A stretch of DNA of 5,590 bases from Thermoleophilia bacterium (GTDB lineage Bacteria; Actinomycetota; Thermoleophilia; Gaiellales; Gaiellaceae): assembly GCA_025935275.1 (NCBI GenBank), contig JAICVP010000143.1, positions 1 to 5,590 on the forward strand, written 5' to 3'. The position numbers were made by a program, and so were the translations under genes. Shown here piece after piece: positions 4,892 through 5,590 of the stretch; position 1 is the stretch's first letter; each line of letters starts with the position of its first letter. The notes below the pieces were generated by a model, which ran no database searches, was not told where the DNA came from, and saw nothing but the letters and a program-made list of their open reading frames with translations.

Positions 4892-5464
4892 ATGCGCAGC
4901 CTCCTTGCCGTCCTCATTCTCGCCCTGGCAGTCGTCGCTGCCGGCTGCGGCGGCGGCGGAAGCAGCAGCACGGGCGCAACCGGCGACACCGGCAGCTCGA
5001 GCGCGGCGACCCCGGCCGAGGACTGGGCCAACAGCGTCTGCCAGGCGTTCGTCGATTGGAACAACTCGATCACCGCCGCGGGCCAGGGCATCAGTCAGAA
5101 CCCGAGCGAGGACGGAATCAGGACCGCCGGGGAGGACATCCAGAGCGCGACCGACACCCTGGTGGACGATCTCCGCGGCCTCGGCCGTCCCGACACCGAG
5201 AGCGGCCAGGAGGCGAAGGACGACATCGACCAGCTCGCGACGAGCCTCGACACGAGCCGGCAGAAGATCAATGAGGCAATGGACACCGCCTCGGGGACGA
5301 CGGGCGCCGTGAACGCCGCCTCGACGATCGCCAACACGCTCGTCGAGATGGGTCAGGAAGTCTCAACAGCCTTCACGCAGCTCCAGGACATCGACGCGCA
5401 GGGCGAGCTCGAAGACGCCTTCACGTCGGCCGATTCCTGCGCAGGGCTCACGACGACTTCGTAA
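4892..5464 (+). CDS. Helical secreted lipoprotein of unknown function
   Basis: A 190-residue lipoprotein. The signal peptide (Arg2, then a Leu/Ala/Val core) ends at the lipobox VAAGC, with Cys19 lipidated. A Gly/Ser/Thr linker runs to about residue 40. The mature domain, 42-186, is rich in Ala, Asp, Glu, Thr and Gln and looks all-helical. It starts AEDWANSVCQAF and ends ADSCAGL; Cys50 and Cys183 are its only cysteines and may form a disulfide joining the two ends. I recognise no catalytic motif and no named family, although lipoproteins of this W-x-x-x-V-C-x-A-F type are common in actinobacteria. The ATG at 4892 is fixed by the signal peptide; the frame stays open upstream only as a shadow of the kinase gene. 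It follows the kinase stop by 17 bp, but probably has its own promoter. Confidence 0.85.
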   Translation: MRSLLAVLILALAVVAAGCGGGGSSSTGATGDTGSSSAATPAEDWANSVCQAFVDWNNSITAAGQGISQNPSEDGIRTAGEDIQSATDTLVDDLRGLGRPDTESGQEAKDDIDQLATSLDTSRQKINEAMDTASGTTGAVNAASTIANTLVEMGQEVSTAFTQLQDIDAQGELEDAFTSADSCAGLTTTS

Positions 5465-5485
5465 GCCCTGCCGTTGCTGCTACGA

Positions 5486-5522
5486 GGTGGGCAGCGCGAC
5501 CACCCCCAGTAGTCGCGCCACC
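5486..5522. other. Hairpin in the 3' intergenic region
   Basis: GCGCGAC (5494-5500) and GTCGCGC (5512-5518) form a perfect 7-bp stem around an 11-base loop. GGTG (5486-5489) and CACC (5519-5522) can extend it past a four-base bulge. It begins 21 bp after the lipoprotein stop. No T-run follows on either strand, so it could be a U-less terminator or an mRNA 3' end stabiliser rather than a canonical terminator. Confidence 0.4.
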
Positions 5523-5530
5523 CGGACGGC

Positions 5531-5545
5531 TCCGCTGGTAGCGGA
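5531..5545. other. Small inverted repeat
   Basis: TCCGCT (5531-5536) and AGCGGA (5540-5545) form a 6-bp hairpin with a GGT loop, just before a possible start codon at 5550. It could be an operator half-site pair or part of a terminator complex with the hairpin upstream. Nothing in the sequence decides which. Confidence 0.3.
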
Positions 5546-5549
5546 TGCA

Positions 5550-5590
5550 ATGAGAATGATCCCTCTCGCGCACGTCGAATGCATCGGTCG
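5550..5590 (+). CDS. Possible 5' end of another rightward gene
   Basis: An ATG at 5550 opens a frame that stays open to the window edge (13 complete codons, starting MRMIPLAHVECIG). There is no Shine-Dalgarno sequence. TAGCGG at 5539-5544 lies 5 nt upstream but is a poor -10. Thirteen codons are too few to judge, and chance is a real possibility in GC-rich DNA. No function can be assigned. Confidence 0.2.
   Translation, partial: MRMIPLAHVECIG

Noticed and set aside
5353..5550. Leftward 65-codon frame in the tail
   Set aside because: It mostly lies antisense to the end of the lipoprotein gene, with no motif or binding site to support it.
5545..5565. Fur/Zur-like metal box around TGAGAATGAT
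   Set aside because: Only one half resembles a metal-regulator site; the other half does not form the expected palindrome.
5465..5590. tRNA gene in the tail, suggested by the hairpins
   Set aside because: No T-loop, anticodon arm or acceptor stem can be assembled on either strand.

Overview
The window is high-GC bacterial DNA, almost entirely coding. It reads as chromosomal sequence from an actinobacterium. The signs are strong GC bias at third codon positions, GTG and TTG starts, TAGGCT-type -10 boxes, probable leaderless starts, a UdgX-type uracil-DNA glycosylase, a MEDS-plus-anti-sigma-kinase fusion and a DUF6636-like lipoprotein. A deep-branching class such as Thermoleophilia is my guess; nothing here proves it. 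I see no insertion sequence, phage gene, CRISPR array, tRNA or rRNA.

Left part (1-2152): two small units diverge from a 3-bp gap at 906-908. Leftward run a 109-residue NYN/PIN-like nuclease and, 3 nt after its stop, a UdgX glycosylase that leaves the window. Rightward run a glutathione S-transferase-like protein and a YiiM-like MOSC protein, whose stop and start overlap by 4 nt. The theme could be handling of damaged bases and electrophiles: UdgX acts on uracil in DNA, and YiiM relatives reduce N-hydroxylated bases.

Junction (2123-2301): a promoter-like pair ends at the MOSC stop codon. It is followed by a very strong ribosome binding site, a possible 14-codon reading frame, competing RNA hairpins and a clear intrinsic terminator, all before rsgA. 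This looks like a regulated leader and is the most unusual non-coding part of the window.

Right part (2302-5464): rsgA (circularly permuted GTPase, late 30S ribosome maturation), a six-cysteine secreted lipoprotein, a MEDS sensor fused to an RsbW-type ATPase domain (probably control of an alternative sigma factor), and a second, helical lipoprotein. The genes run in the same direction with gaps of 10-28 bp, but -10-like boxes sit just upstream of both lipoprotein starts, so they may be separately transcribed, with leaderless mRNAs.

Tail (5465-5590): two hairpins and possibly the first codons of another rightward gene.
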